Source: JBAXLO01 sp037134755 (lineage in GTDB: Bacteria; Bacteroidota; Bacteroidia; Bacteroidales; JACABE01). Taken from it: 42,449 nt of DNA. Of the stretch, positions 7,420 through 17,358 are shown in pieces. The translations under genes were made by a program, and so were the position numbers. Within the stretch, counting starts at the first letter, position 1. Each line of letters starts with the position of its first letter. Below the pieces are notes generated by a model. That model saw only the letters and a list, made by a program, of their open reading frames with translations. It searched no databases and was not told where the DNA came from. Location: positions 1-42,449 of the forward strand of contig JBAXLO010000010.1 of assembly GCA_037134755.1 (NCBI GenBank). Direction: 5' to 3'.

Positions 7420-10400
7420 TTACTGAACAATAAGTTTCTTATTAAGATTAATATTTTTGCTCTTTAAAGATATAAGATAAACTCCCGGAGATAAACCTTT
7501 GGTTGAAATATCATATTTAATACCGCCCTTAGAATTCTTCTCTATCAACAGCTTACCCTGTAGGGTAAATACAGAAATAGTATATTGCTCATTTCTACTT
7601 AATCCCATCATATCAACAATCACATGATCGTGTGTAACAGGATTGGGATAGATATTTAAATCTTGTTTGTCGGTTTCGTTTATACCAAACACAACTGTAT
7701 ATAACTGACTCTTTGGAATAACCTCTGCCCATTGATTGGAACTTTTCCAACCGAGAATACAAGTAGAACTTAAATAGTTTTCATAATATTCGAGCTTGAT
7801 ATCATACTTCTGCATACCATTTAAAGTAATGGTACCACTATTTACATAATAATTATGAGGAGTCCAGTTATTAATTATTAAAGAATTATCAACCCACAGC
7901 CTCACACCTTCTTCTGTAGAAGTGTAAAAAGTATATGTTCCGTCGTATCTTGGTTGCACTTTCCCTGACCATCTTACAGAGAAGTTAGCCGGATTTACAC
8001 CAACAATAGGAGGTGTACCCATCCACTCAAAATTAACTATAGTATCTATCCTTGACGTAACAAGTGTATCAAAATTAATATTATTATAGTAAAAAGCATC
8101 CAAGCCATCGCCATCACCATTTACCGGATTTCCAATACAAGTAAAAATAAGCTTATCAAGATTAAAACTATTAATAGATTGATCGATATAAACGCGTATT
8201 ACATGTTGCCCGACAGTTAAAAACACATTCTTACTCAAAGTTACCCAAGTTTGATTGCCACCTGTTGAAGTAACATTGAAAATTCCACTTCTATTTGTAG
8301 TATCTATCTCAACATGAAACTGACCGCCACCACTGGCTGAAGCAACTCTTGCATCAATCCTGTAGTCAGCAGAAGAATCTACAAAGACTGTATAGTTCAT
8401 CCACTCGCCTATATTTGTATTAGTTACATCATAACCACCATCAGTGCATGCTTCAATATCCACACGCTCATTTGGACGGTATTGACCGCCTGTATTATTT
8501 GTGTCAGTATCATGATAAGCCACACCTTCGCCTCCTATATCAAAATTTTCAGCTTCTACTGTGCCGGGTATGTGTATCATACTTCCAAAAGAAGAACTAT
8601 TCTGAGCTTCACCGAATACCTGAAATTCGTATATTCTTGCTGCATTATCACTACCTGAATTAGTAACTAACAAACGTACTCTTCGTGCTTTAAATGGTGT
8701 AATTGATCTATCCGTAATGTTTAAAGTGTTATTAAAAACAGTATCCAAAGTTATCCAACCACTACCATTAGGTACCTGAAGAGCAAAACTTTTAGTAATA
8801 TAACCAGTTGCTTCACTTCCTGCATGAACCACTCTCCAGCGACAAATAGTAATTGAATCAACCATATCAACATCTAAATATTTATTGCCAGCCGTATTGT
8901 GACACCACTTAGTTGATTCATCACCATCAACACCTTGAGCAGGAGTTTCGGTAGTTGCACATTGTCCTGAAGCGGTTGCAGGTTTAAATAAGGTTTGATT
9001 AATACTACAAGTAGTTGAAATTACTGAATCTAGCGCAGGAATATCTTTAATTTCATTAGCATTTGTAATATCATCGTTTTCGTTATTTGCCAGAGTAAGA
9101 GCAAATATAGCAATCTTATTATTTACAGGAAGCGTAAGTTCGGTAGCACCTGCCGGAAGGACTATACAATATTTATAAAGGTAAACAAAAGAGTATGCTT
9201 CGTTGGTATTAGTTAATCCATTGTGTCGGTGAGTACCTGTCCACGCAATGTTATCAGTTTCAAAGTAACTTGTTGAATAAGCTCCCCCTGCCTGACCAAC
9301 AAAACCTGAGAAATATTGAACTTCCATGTTATATGGAGTATTATTTATGTAGAAAGTACCTGTTTGATTGCCTAAAGAAGAAGAAGCAAGTATATATAAT
9401 TTCTTAAAATTGGATGCACCTGTTAATGGAATCTTGTTTCCGTTACAACGAATGATATTATTAGCTCCTGTGTACTTAGGTCCCATCTTAAAAGCGACTC
9501 CATCAGCAATAATCGTGTCTGGAAGAAGCTCTGCAGGGTAAGTTATATGATTTCCATCGAAGTTTCCATCAGCTCTGTTGGTGTCATACGTAATTGCATC
9601 ATCACCATAATATAAATTTATAGGGCTGCTTACAGGATTAGTCAGAGGAGTTGTAGATGGAGCAAGTTTTACACTAAAAGTTTTTGGTTGGAATGGAGTT
9701 AAACTCAATGTTAAAGAATCTCCACTATAATTAGCAGTGCCTATTACTTCCTCGATACCATTTGTTTCACTTGCAGATAATATCTGAGAGCAGAACTTAA
9801 TTTTCACATTGTTTGCCGCTAGACCTTTTGTTTCATAAACTCTAACTATGAATTCATCAGTTCCTTCAGCTTTCTTTAATTCTTTAATTGCGATTTGAGG
9901 ATTGTCAACACTTGCAAAAGAAAAACTTTTACCTAAACCACCATCATGCTTTGGAGCTTCAAAAGAAATTAATGGCTGGTTCAATTTATCAGCTTCCCAA
10001 ACAGTATTTGCATCAAAATATCTCCCCGCATGACCGTATAATGAATAAGTAAAAAGTTGTTTATACTGATCTTGATTCGCTTGATAAGTAAAACTAGTAT
10101 TAACTCCCGGAGTATGTATTAATGACAACCTTAAAACATTATTAGCAGGCTTGTCCCATCCATATTTACAATCGTTAAATATTGAAACACCATAAGTACT
10201 GTCAGTACTTGTTAAATCAGCCCATTGTTGAGCAGGAACTTCATATTTAGAAGAGGTATTATTATTACGTTTAATAGCACCTATACCTAAATCGTAAGTT
10301 GCATAAGGATTGGATACTGTTAAAGGGAAAATTGCTTTTAATAAAGAATTTTTTGTCTGCCAATCAACTGTCGTAACGAAGTCAATTCTTTCTTTGGGAC

Positions 10401-12192
10401 CCCAGTTAGTCAATCGAAGATATTCTGTAAATGTTGAATTGCCTTTAGTTCTTACTATCTTTAACGAAGCTCTTAACAACCCATTCTCTTCAATAGTAAT
10501 TGTAGGAGTACCATCAACATAATTCTGTGGATTAACACTAATAGCACTATATTGAATTTCCCATGAAGGCCATGAATTAGACTGGTCAGTAAACATACCT
10601 AATCTGATAGGGCTACTAAGCAATTCTTTGTTACTATAACGTTTATCAAGGATTGAGGAAACATCTCCATTAGCATTTAAAGTAACTTTATAAACAGCAT
10701 TTTCAATGATATTTGTAGTTATATTTAAACTGCTAGTAAAACTTGAAGGTGTTGACGATGTTCTAACATCGTAAACTTCATAACTTAAAGATTTAACAGT
10801 TGCATCAAAAATAAATTTAATGGTTCCATTTCCAAAAGACAATATCTGAGCAGGAACTTCAATACCGTCTTTATTATAAACCCTCATATAAATAGGTGGG
10901 ATAATACTTGCTGATATAGTAGCTTCAACTATATCTTCTCTGTCAACAGCAAGTTGATTATAAACTATTATCGAATTTCCCTGAGTTTGTGTGTTAAGTC
11001 CTCTGATAACTGCACCGGAAGCATTTGTAAGTGCTGTAGCAAATGTATTCTGACAAACAACTTCGTCATTCTCCGAGAAAGTATATGCCTGAGTAATACT
11101 AGTTCCTGTAAGGTCGTCATGGAATTGATGCCAGATAATCCTATCCCATGTACTATTTAATATTTCTGTAGGATAGTTTAATCCACCTAGCCATTGTGCC
11201 ATAACAGAGCTTCTTTCGGTAGCTGCACCTAATAATTCATTCTTTCTGTTCCATCTTTTCATTGCTGTATGAGATGTATAGCATCCTGTACCATGAGTTG
11301 CCATTAATAATTCTCCATTATAAAGTGTAAAGTCCGACCATTGGCTTTCCGGAAATATTCTGAATAATGTATCTGATGTTGCGGGGATAATTGTTAAAGG
11401 TCCTGTGCCGGCAATACTCTTTTCCAGCCAATAAACAGAAGCTGTATCCGGTGCTCCTCCCTGATCACCTGTTCCGTAGTATTGTAAACCTACATAATGT
11501 CCGCTTTGGGCACCTTGTGCATTAACTGCAGTTAATATACTACTGCTATTACTCAAGTCGGAAGTTATTGTAGTAGTATATGCTCCCGGTTTTAAAGCTG
11601 CCATTATTTTTGCACCATCTACTCCCTGCCAGATGCCGATATCAAAAGGTACTGTAACTGAAGAACCCCATGAAAGTTTTTGAGAAGAAAATCCTAGTAA
11701 TCCACAATGCTTAGCAATTGTAGGTAATGCGTAACCAAATCCGAAACAATCAGGTAAAAATATGTCATAACTCTTCTTACCAAACTCTTTTTTATAAAAA
11801 GTTTGTCCTAATAAAACATTCCTAAAGAAGGATTCAGGAGATGGTATGTTAACATCATTAGCATCTAACGAACTTCCTGTAACATGCCATCGTCCGATAG
11901 AGTTATAATATTTTAATGAATCATAAAGAGCAGGATAATACTCTTTGGCAAACTTATAAATAATAGCTCCCTCAAAATTAAATTTATAATCAGGGTACTT
12001 TGCAAACAAAGCAAAGTTCTTTTGCAATGTCGCAAGCACATCGTTATTGATAGTTCCTTGAACGGTCCAGTTCCATTGCGTATCAAGGTGAGCTGTTGAT
12101 ACCATGTAAACATTTTTCTGCGAAAAGCTATTAGTTGCAAAAAGTAGGCAAGTAATAACAAGAACAACTATGTTGTAAATTTTTGTTTTCAT
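7420..12192 (-). CDS. Secreted multimodular GH38 alpha-mannosidase with T9SS sorting domain
   Basis: Predicted retaining alpha-mannosidase of 1590 residues, secreted and probably surface-bound, acting on mannose-containing glycans. Signal peptide at 1-24. The GH38 catalytic part follows: zinc ligands by family analogy are His35 and Asp37 (TAHLDTQWNW), Asp148 in PDCFGFG (also the nucleophile) and His358 in FHDDLTGTS. The GH38 C-terminal beta region runs to about 830, then an unassigned beta domain (about 890-1070), an F5/8 type C (CBM32-like) domain (about 1080-1220), a CBM6-like domain opening VEAENF (about 1225-1360), a PA14 domain (about 1370-1505) and a type A T9SS sorting domain starting NIYPNPV (about 1514-1590). 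It stands alone, with no SusC/SusD pair or other glycosidase nearby. Substrate linkage cannot be read from sequence. Confidence 0.93.
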   Translation of the reverse strand: MKTKIYNIVVLVITCLLFATNSFSQKNVYMVSTAHLDTQWNWTVQGTINNDVLATLQKNFALFAKYPDYKFNFEGAIIYKFAKEYYPALYDSLKYYNSIGRWHVTGSSLDANDVNIPSPESFFRNVLLGQTFYKKEFGKKSYDIFLPDCFGFGYALPTIAKHCGLLGFSSQKLSWGSSVTVPFDIGIWQGVDGAKIMAALKPGAYTTTITSDLSNSSSILTAVNAQGAQSGHYVGLQYYGTGDQGGAPDTASVYWLEKSIAGTGPLTIIPATSDTLFRIFPESQWSDFTLYNGELLMATHGTGCYTSHTAMKRWNRKNELLGAATERSSVMAQWLGGLNYPTEILNSTWDRIIWHQFHDDLTGTSITQAYTFSENDEVVCQNTFATALTNASGAVIRGLNTQTQGNSIIVYNQLAVDREDIVEATISASIIPPIYMRVYNKDGIEVPAQILSFGNGTIKFIFDATVKSLSYEVYDVRTSSTPSSFTSSLNITTNIIENAVYKVTLNANGDVSSILDKRYSNKELLSSPIRLGMFTDQSNSWPSWEIQYSAISVNPQNYVDGTPTITIEENGLLRASLKIVRTKGNSTFTEYLRLTNWGPKERIDFVTTVDWQTKNSLLKAIFPLTVSNPYATYDLGIGAIKRNNNTSSKYEVPAQQWADLTSTDSTYGVSIFNDCKYGWDKPANNVLRLSLIHTPGVNTSFTYQANQDQYKQLFTYSLYGHAGRYFDANTVWEADKLNQPLISFEAPKHDGGLGKSFSFASVDNPQIAIKELKKAEGTDEFIVRVYETKGLAANNVKIKFCSQILSASETNGIEEVIGTANYSGDSLTLSLTPFQPKTFSVKLAPSTTPLTNPVSSPINLYYGDDAITYDTNRADGNFDGNHITYPAELLPDTIIADGVAFKMGPKYTGANNIIRCNGNKIPLTGASNFKKLYILASSSLGNQTGTFYINNTPYNMEVQYFSGFVGQAGGAYSTSYFETDNIAWTGTHRHNGLTNTNEAYSFVYLYKYCIVLPAGATELTLPVNNKIAIFALTLANNENDDITNANEIKDIPALDSVISTTCSINQTLFKPATASGQCATTETPAQGVDGDESTKWCHNTAGNKYLDVDMVDSITICRWRVVHAGSEATGYITKSFALQVPNGSGWITLDTVFNNTLNITDRSITPFKARRVRLLVTNSGSDNAARIYEFQVFGEAQNSSSFGSMIHIPGTVEAENFDIGGEGVAYHDTDTNNTGGQYRPNERVDIEACTDGGYDVTNTNIGEWMNYTVFVDSSADYRIDARVASASGGGQFHVEIDTTNRSGIFNVTSTGGNQTWVTLSKNVFLTVGQHVIRVYIDQSINSFNLDKLIFTCIGNPVNGDGDGLDAFYYNNINFDTLVTSRIDTIVNFEWMGTPPIVGVNPANFSVRWSGKVQPRYDGTYTFYTSTEEGVRLWVDNSLIINNWTPHNYYVNSGTITLNGMQKYDIKLEYYENYLSSTCILGWKSSNQWAEVIPKSQLYTVVFGINETDKQDLNIYPNPVTHDHVIVDMMGLSRNEQYTISVFTLQGKLLIEKNSKGGIKYDISTKGLSPGVYLISLKSKNINLNKKLIVQ

Positions 12193-12762
12193 TAAAAAAG
12201 TTATTTTAAATTTATAATAACACTTATGAATAATAAAATATTCATTAAACTTATGACAAAATTAATCATAATTTAGTTGCCTCAATATTAAATTTTCATT
12301 TTTAATTTAATATTCAGACATGAATAATTAAAGGATAAGGGTTTAGTTATTAAATATATTTTTAAACTATCTCCATTTATTATGAAAATCTTAATATTAT
12401 TTACAAAATAATGTTGTCTATTTTAAATATAATTTTAACGAGCTGATATATTGCTATATAATTTTATTAAATAATATTCTAAATCTACTTTTGGATGATT
12501 TATACAGGCTTTTTATATATGTAAAGATGCATTTAATCATATCTTTATCAACAAAGCAATCTAAATTATAAAAAGAAAAAGATATATATATGATAAATAA
12601 TATGTAAATATATAGATATATATCAAATCAATCATTAGAAAGATAAAACCTATTGACAAATATCCAAAAAGCAATTATTGAGAATGATAAATGTGTAGAA
12701 TTCGAAGTGGGATCTATGATGGGCAAAGTGATGTTAATTTATAAGGGCTAAGGGACTGTTAA
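12193..12762. other. 570-bp very AT-rich intergenic stretch, possible rearrangement junction
   Basis: It separates the last gene of the partial ATP-synthase-associated cluster from the GH38 gene. Apart from the GH38 promoter I see no RNA gene, repeat or strong terminator. A short plus-strand frame at 12653-12751 (TTG start, ending GKVMLIYKG) looks more protein-like than its surroundings, but it is only 32 residues, has an in-frame stop 9 nt upstream and is not recognised. It may be a gene remnant. Confidence 0.4.
12257..12285 (-). promoter_or_regulatory. Likely promoter of the GH38 gene
   Basis: On the minus strand, TTG (12283-12285), an 18-bp spacer and TAATTTTG (12257-12264) match the Bacteroidota -33/-7 pattern. 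The ATG lies about 65 bp downstream. Confidence 0.55.
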
Positions 12763-13149
12763 TTATTTCTTATCTGTATCTATATTTTTAAGTGCTATAG
12801 CTTCGAAAAAAGTATATAATAAATAAAATAAAAAATACCAGATTATAAATGGTATTGCCTCTTTGGGATGCAAAAAAACATAAAGCATCAAAAGGATTAA
12901 AAGTAATGCTAACTTCGAAAACGTTAACAACATATAACTAGAAGTAAAGCGGATAAAGCTCTTGTCAATAGATTTTAAATGTAGATAATGAAAGATAAGA
13001 GTTAGTGAAAAGAAAAATGGCACAAGAAACGGAACAGCCGGAGAAGTATAAATCTGAGGCATTAAATAATTGATAGTGATTGAAACTGCTGCAATAGCAA
13101 TAGAAAAAACTAAGAGTTTTTTTAAGAAATCGAGATACACAGATTTCAT
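12763..13149 (-). CDS. Small four-helix membrane protein, DUF6168-like, of the ATP synthase neighbourhood
   Basis: A 128-residue protein with four predicted membrane helices (about 10-30, 38-58, 68-92, 97-120) and a charged tail. In Bacteroidota a gene of this size and topology (DUF6168 or an AtpI-like protein) usually lies between atpZ and atpB. Here it follows atpZ by 11 bp, which is the main ground for the name. AtpI-type proteins are thought to assist assembly or ion supply of the FoF1 ATP synthase; for this family that is unproven. Unusually, no atpB follows downstream on this strand. Confidence 0.65.
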   Translation of the reverse strand: MKSVYLDFLKKLLVFSIAIAAVSITINYLMPQIYTSPAVPFLVPFFFSLTLIFHYLHLKSIDKSFIRFTSSYMLLTFSKLALLLILLMLYVFLHPKEAIPFIIWYFLFYLLYTFFEAIALKNIDTDKK

Positions 13150-13160
13150 TTAATTAGTAT

Positions 13161-13382
13161 TTACTTTTTATTGTTTAAAAGATCTTTAGTAACAGAGTAG
13201 ATAGCTATAACAACTGATAATATTGATAGAATAACAACAAAGATATGTTTATCATTCGTTAACCATTTGTCCAACTCATAACCACCCAGTACACCTAGCA
13301 GCATAATAGCTATCATCTGAAAAGCAATGCTCGAATACTTTGCGTAATCGTTAAGTGGTTTCCTTTGCTTGTTGGGATTCAT
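13161..13382 (-). CDS. AtpZ/AtpI family protein
   Basis: A 73-residue inner-membrane protein with two helices (about 20-36 and 46-64) and a GGYELDKWL motif between them, the usual pattern of AtpZ/AtpI-like proteins (MLLGVLGGYxLDxWL). These are linked to FoF1 ATP synthase assembly or to magnesium/calcium supply. The start codon lies 32 bp inside the 3' end of the upstream bactofilin gene, which suggests translational coupling, and the DUF6168-like gene follows after 11 bp. Confidence 0.85.
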   Translation of the reverse strand: MNPNKQRKPLNDYAKYSSIAFQMIAIMLLGVLGGYELDKWLTNDKHIFVVILSILSVVIAIYSVTKDLLNNKK

Positions 13383-13749
13383 TCATTTGGTTAAAAGAAT
13401 TGGATTTGCCTGTATTCATACTGCAAGAGCCTGAGAATTGTGCACCGGGTTCTATTGATAATTTATTTACAATAATATTACCGGTTAACTTAGCAGTGCT
13501 TTTTAATGCTAATAGTTCCTGAACGCTAATATTTGCCTTAACACTTCCTGAAAAATCAGCATTCTGACAAGATATCTCTCCTTCTACTGAGCCTGTTGCT
13601 CCAATTACTAATTTCCCTTTAGCAGTAATAGTTCCGGTTAAGGTTCCATCAATTCTAAAGTCGCCGTTAGCAATAATATCTCCTTTTACAATTGTTCCGG
13701 CACCTAAAATGTTTATAGATGAGGAATCAATTTCTATTGGTTTAGCCAT
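13351..13749 (-). CDS. Bactofilin (polymer-forming cytoskeletal protein)
   Basis: A 132-residue bactofilin, at the small end of the family. The core (about 10-105) shows the right-handed beta-helix rhythm: GTIVKGDI, GDFRIDGTLTGTI, GKLVIGATGSVEGEI, followed by SGSVKANISV and AKLTGNIIVNKLSIEPGAQFSGSC. A short polar tail rich in Ser, Asn and Gln follows. Bactofilins polymerise without nucleotide and act as scaffolds for cell shape or polar proteins. The position between porW/sprE and atpZ is the conserved Bacteroidota order. Confidence 0.92.
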   Translation of the reverse strand: MAKPIEIDSSSINILGAGTIVKGDIIANGDFRIDGTLTGTITAKGKLVIGATGSVEGEISCQNADFSGSVKANISVQELLALKSTAKLTGNIIVNKLSIEPGAQFSGSCSMNTGKSNSFNQMNESQQAKETT

Positions 13750-13783
13750 ATAACAAATTATTTATTGTTGTTAAATAAAAATA

Positions 13784-13791
13784 CAAATTTA
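13784..13791 (-). promoter_or_regulatory. Possible -7 element ahead of bactofilin
   Basis: Minus-strand TAAATTTG matches TAnnTTTG and lies about 35 bp upstream of the ATG at 13749, within the 99-bp gap after porW/sprE. A CTG rather than TTG sits 19 bp further upstream. It would allow the bactofilin-atpZ genes to be expressed apart from porW. Confidence 0.4.
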
Positions 13792-13848
13792 ACACAAAAA
13801 ATTGTATTAACAGTACTTTTATAAGAATAAATTATCTTAGAATAGGAT

Positions 13849-16668
13849 TTATTTCTTTAAGTAGTTGTCTTTAAAAAAGCTAATGTAACTATCAATATCT
13901 TTTACCTGATAAAATGTTAGATAATTTTCGGACGATATTACAAACACATTGTAGGCTTCCAGATTTAATGAACTAAAAATATAATCATTTTCTTTGATAG
14001 TGTTAAAATACAACAACGCATCTTCACCGGTAGCACATTTAGATACCGTAATCATGTGCGTGTTTTTATCAAATATAAGGCTTGTAACAGCTAAATTACT
14101 ATTGGAATAATACTTTCTGTTAAAATCGGAAATCTTAATCTTTAAAGCATTCACATTTATCTTTGTAGCATCAACTAACATTACAAAGAAATGCTCCCCA
14201 TCCTGGCTAACCTTAAATATTCCTTTTGATATAGTATTAGTGACAGTTTGGGTGTTTGCAACCTCATTATTCTCTTCTTTTTTCTTTACTTCTTCAACGA
14301 CTTCTTTCTTAGTTTCAACTATTTCCTTAGTCTCTTTGGTCTCTTTCTTTATAGGTTGTTCTTTAGTTGTATTTTCCTTTTTATTCTTCTTACCTTTAGG
14401 CTTTTCTTTTTCAGTTGAATTATTAGTGATAGTATAATTACCACCCAAATCCAAATCTTTTCCTTTGGTTAGATAAGCAAGAGCCAGTTTAGCCATTGGT
14501 AATATATCACTCTTAGGGAAATTATTAATATACTGATTCAAACCTGCAATTAAAGAATCTTTACCTTGTATTTTTCCATTTGAAAGTACTTTTAGATACT
14601 CAAACTTTGGGAACATCTTACTCTTTTTATATTTAGATAAAGCTGTTTGATAATTTGTAAGAACAAGATTGTAATTTTGATTATTAAAAGCTTTGTAAGT
14701 CTCCTCGTAGTATAAAGAAGATTCATTATTTTTTGCCTGAATCTCTTTATAATAATTAGGGTCAAGCAGTATTTTTGCATAATCGCTTTCAGGGAACTCT
14801 GTTAAGATTTTACTCTTATATACCTCCATATTAGTTTTGTCTTCAAGATCTTTATACACTAAATAGGATTCAAAATAAGAACTTAACCTATTCTTTGTTT
14901 CAGGAAATCTTCTTAGTAAAGTATCAAATGATTCTATAGCTTTTTTATGATCCTTTAGACCTTCAAAATAAATAAAGCCGGCATTATAAAGGGCCTCTTC
15001 TATTTTGTCATTCGATTTGCTAAGCTTTTCAGCGGTTAAAGGAACATCTTTTAAATAAAAGTTCTTATCTTTAGGATTTGATACAGCTTTTAAAGTGTCT
15101 TTCCCTTTACCATCTTTAGTACTTTCATCTTTATCTTTATTATCGCTTAAACCATCTCCAAAGTCAACAGTTTGTTTGTTACTTATTCTCCAGTTATCTT
15201 CTAGTTTTCGTTTACCCCATTTCCTTTGGAAATCACTAAAACCAAAACTCATAGTAGATGGATTATAAAAATACCATTCGCCTGCATTACCACCTGGAAG
15301 TCGGTTATTACTCGAGATATTAGACATAGGTATTTGACTCAAAAGTAGTTCTTCTTCTTTCTTTCTTTGTTCTTCTTTAACAATTTCGGCAATTACTGCA
15401 GCTATCTTCTTGTCTCTTTCAGCAGGACTCATTTTTGCCATAGCTTGCAAACTATCCTGTACTATAACCATCATAAGGTTTTTAACTAGATCAGTAAGTA
15501 CTTCTGTTTTGCTCTTAACTAGCTCGTAATTCTGATAGGTCTTAGGCAAAAACATCATCGTACTATCATAGTAATATTGAGCGTTTATATATTCAGGTAT
15601 CTCAAAATAAAGATCAGCCAGCTTTAAAGAAGATATAGCTTTTTGATAATTATTACCGCTACTTGAACTTACTGATAACTTAAGATATTTTATTGCACTT
15701 GGTTTGTCTTTATCTCTTAAAGCAACTTCTGCTAAAGCATAATAAATCTGATCAAGATATTCCTTATTCTTCTGATCTTTTACCATCTTCATAAGTTTCT
15801 TAACGATGTCTTTGCTATTGCCTTTTGTTGCATCATAACTCATCGCAAGATTAATCCTTGCATTAAAAGCCATTTCGTAAGGAGGATTCCTTTTAATTAC
15901 TGATTTATATAGATCAGTTGCTCTTTGCAAATCACCTGTTTTTTGATATATCTGAGCAAGAATAAATTTCAGTCTTGTTTTAGTACTCTTTTTATGTGTA
16001 TGTTCAATTGCCAGAATTAAATAATCGATAGCCGGCACATAGTTTTCTTGTTTTACATAAAAGTCAGCATAATCCATAGCTAAATCTCTTGTTAATGATT
16101 TAGATGCTTCGCCTTTATCCATCTTATTCTTTACCTGATCAAGGAATGATTGTGCCGATTCAAATTCGTTGAGTTGATTTTTGCATCTTGCAAGCCAAAG
16201 CATAGCCTCATCTTTTTCGGGAGCAGTTTTGTATTGACTTATAATAAAATTAAAAGTGCGAATAGCTAATTTGTAATCCTGTTTGTAAAACTGTGCCTTA
16301 CCCATCAGCAGATAAGCAGGTGGTATCCATTTGATATGTTCTTTCCCTTTTATATATATGGAGTGTAATCTAACAGTCTTAGCAGATTTTTCAACTGCTC
16401 TATCCATTTGAGGGTTTACTTTTTGTGCTTCTTGCTTTGTTCCAGTTTGAAATACTGGTAATACTCTGGCGTAATTATCTTTGTTTGATTTAGCTAACTC
16501 AGCAACCCCGTCTTTAAGACTTTCGTTACCATTCCACCAAACATTATAGTGAGCGGTCATATTATGATAAAACCGTCTTGTAAATGTATTCTTCTTCGTC
16601 GAACATGACGAAGTGAATAACATTACAAGGATGACTGATATAGTATAGTATAATTTCTTGTTGCTCAA
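13849..16668 (-). CDS. porW: PorW/SprE-type T9SS and gliding-motility TPR lipoprotein
   Basis: A 939-residue outer-membrane lipoprotein needed for type IX secretion and gliding in characterised Bacteroidota (SprE in Flavobacterium, PorW in Porphyromonas). Signal II peptide with the lipid-attachment Cys at residue 22 (LFTSSC), directly followed by the family hallmark STKKNTFTRRFYHNMTAHYN and WWNGNESLKDG. TPR-like helical repeats run from about 110 to 370, then a charged linker, a FGFSDFQRKWGKRKLEDNWR motif, and further TPR-like repeats. A Lys/Glu-rich low-complexity stretch (about 740-810) precedes a small C-terminal domain. Context: bactofilin and atpZ follow on the same strand, as is usual. 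T9SS cargo genes occur elsewhere in the window. Confidence 0.9.
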   Translation of the reverse strand: MSNKKLYYTISVILVMLFTSSCSTKKNTFTRRFYHNMTAHYNVWWNGNESLKDGVAELAKSNKDNYARVLPVFQTGTKQEAQKVNPQMDRAVEKSAKTVRLHSIYIKGKEHIKWIPPAYLLMGKAQFYKQDYKLAIRTFNFIISQYKTAPEKDEAMLWLARCKNQLNEFESAQSFLDQVKNKMDKGEASKSLTRDLAMDYADFYVKQENYVPAIDYLILAIEHTHKKSTKTRLKFILAQIYQKTGDLQRATDLYKSVIKRNPPYEMAFNARINLAMSYDATKGNSKDIVKKLMKMVKDQKNKEYLDQIYYALAEVALRDKDKPSAIKYLKLSVSSSSGNNYQKAISSLKLADLYFEIPEYINAQYYYDSTMMFLPKTYQNYELVKSKTEVLTDLVKNLMMVIVQDSLQAMAKMSPAERDKKIAAVIAEIVKEEQRKKEEELLLSQIPMSNISSNNRLPGGNAGEWYFYNPSTMSFGFSDFQRKWGKRKLEDNWRISNKQTVDFGDGLSDNKDKDESTKDGKGKDTLKAVSNPKDKNFYLKDVPLTAEKLSKSNDKIEEALYNAGFIYFEGLKDHKKAIESFDTLLRRFPETKNRLSSYFESYLVYKDLEDKTNMEVYKSKILTEFPESDYAKILLDPNYYKEIQAKNNESSLYYEETYKAFNNQNYNLVLTNYQTALSKYKKSKMFPKFEYLKVLSNGKIQGKDSLIAGLNQYINNFPKSDILPMAKLALAYLTKGKDLDLGGNYTITNNSTEKEKPKGKKNKKENTTKEQPIKKETKETKEIVETKKEVVEEVKKKEENNEVANTQTVTNTISKGIFKVSQDGEHFFVMLVDATKINVNALKIKISDFNRKYYSNSNLAVTSLIFDKNTHMITVSKCATGEDALLYFNTIKENDYIFSSLNLEAYNVFVISSENYLTFYQVKDIDSYISFFKDNYLKK

Positions 16669-16971
16669 ATTTCGTTTCCTAATATTATGTATTAACTCAT
16701 TTTTTGCAAAATTATTTTATTTTTTTGATTTAATAGACATTATTTTTAAAATAAGTACAAAAAGAGATTAAAAAATGGGTTAAATCGAAAATTAAGTGAT
16801 TTGATAGAGCTTGTTTTATTTATCTTACAAAAAGCTACTCACCTCAACAAAGGTTATTTTCAATCCGGATTTTGTTATTTATCGTTGTCTTTATTAAAAT
16901 AATTTATTAGATACAATCTAAACTTCATAAAGTGTTAAATAGATTAATTGTAAATAAAAATTAACGATAAG
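16669..16971. other. Intergenic stretch between porW and an accessory gene
   Basis: Very AT-rich. Apart from the possible porW -7 box I see no gene, repeat, hairpin or RNA in it. Confidence 0.5.
16707..16714 (-). promoter_or_regulatory. Possible -7 element of porW
   Basis: Minus-strand TAATTTTG fits TAnnTTTG and lies about 40 bp upstream of the ATG at 16668. No TTG at the expected distance. Confidence 0.35.
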
Positions 16972-17358
16972 TTAAATGTCTTTTAAAATAATTTTTATTT
17001 GTTTTGATTTTAGTTCTTCTGATAATTTAGTTTCCAGTTTCTCAGTCTTATATATAGTAATTTCTTTTAGATTAGGAATTGTTGTGATTGCATTAATGTT
17101 CTTTAAATTACCGTTTCCGAAAAATTTTTTTTCGATTGTAGGATGTTTTTTTAACGCAACTAAATCTAATTTTTTAAATCCTGAGCAAGTATTTAAATAA
17201 CTTAAATCTAATATTTTTAAATTTGTTAATTTCTGTATTCCATCAATACTCGACAATTCCATATAATTACTTTCTCCACCGGTCTCTACATCAATAATGT
17301 TTTCAAAAAACAAATCAAAATTTAAGTCGTGTTGTAAAGTAGTAATGTCAGTTAGCAT
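16972..17358 (-). CDS. Short leucine-rich-repeat-like protein of unknown role
   Basis: A 128-residue protein with no signal peptide. Three LRR-like turns are visible: SIDGIQKLTNLKILDLS, a KLDLVALKKHPTIEKKFF segment, and LKNINAITTIPNLKEITIYK. The start is the only ATG after an in-frame stop about 45 nt upstream. The length and isolated setting would suit an immunity-type or orphan LRR protein, or a C-terminal remnant of a longer one; I cannot decide. The 5' end overlaps by 14 bp a small opposite-strand frame starting at 17345. Confidence 0.55.
   Translation of the reverse strand: MLTDITTLQHDLNFDLFFENIIDVETGGESNYMELSSIDGIQKLTNLKILDLSYLNTCSGFKKLDLVALKKHPTIEKKFFGNGNLKNINAITTIPNLKEITIYKTEKLETKLSEELKSKQIKIILKDI

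Noticed and set aside
12653..12751. Small protein gene
   Set aside because: Only 32 residues, non-ATG start, stop just upstream and no recognised family; kept only as a possible remnant.
13351..13382. Frameshift or fusion between bactofilin and atpZ
   Set aside because: Both products are complete at their normal length; a 32-bp overlap of neighbouring genes is compatible with translational coupling.
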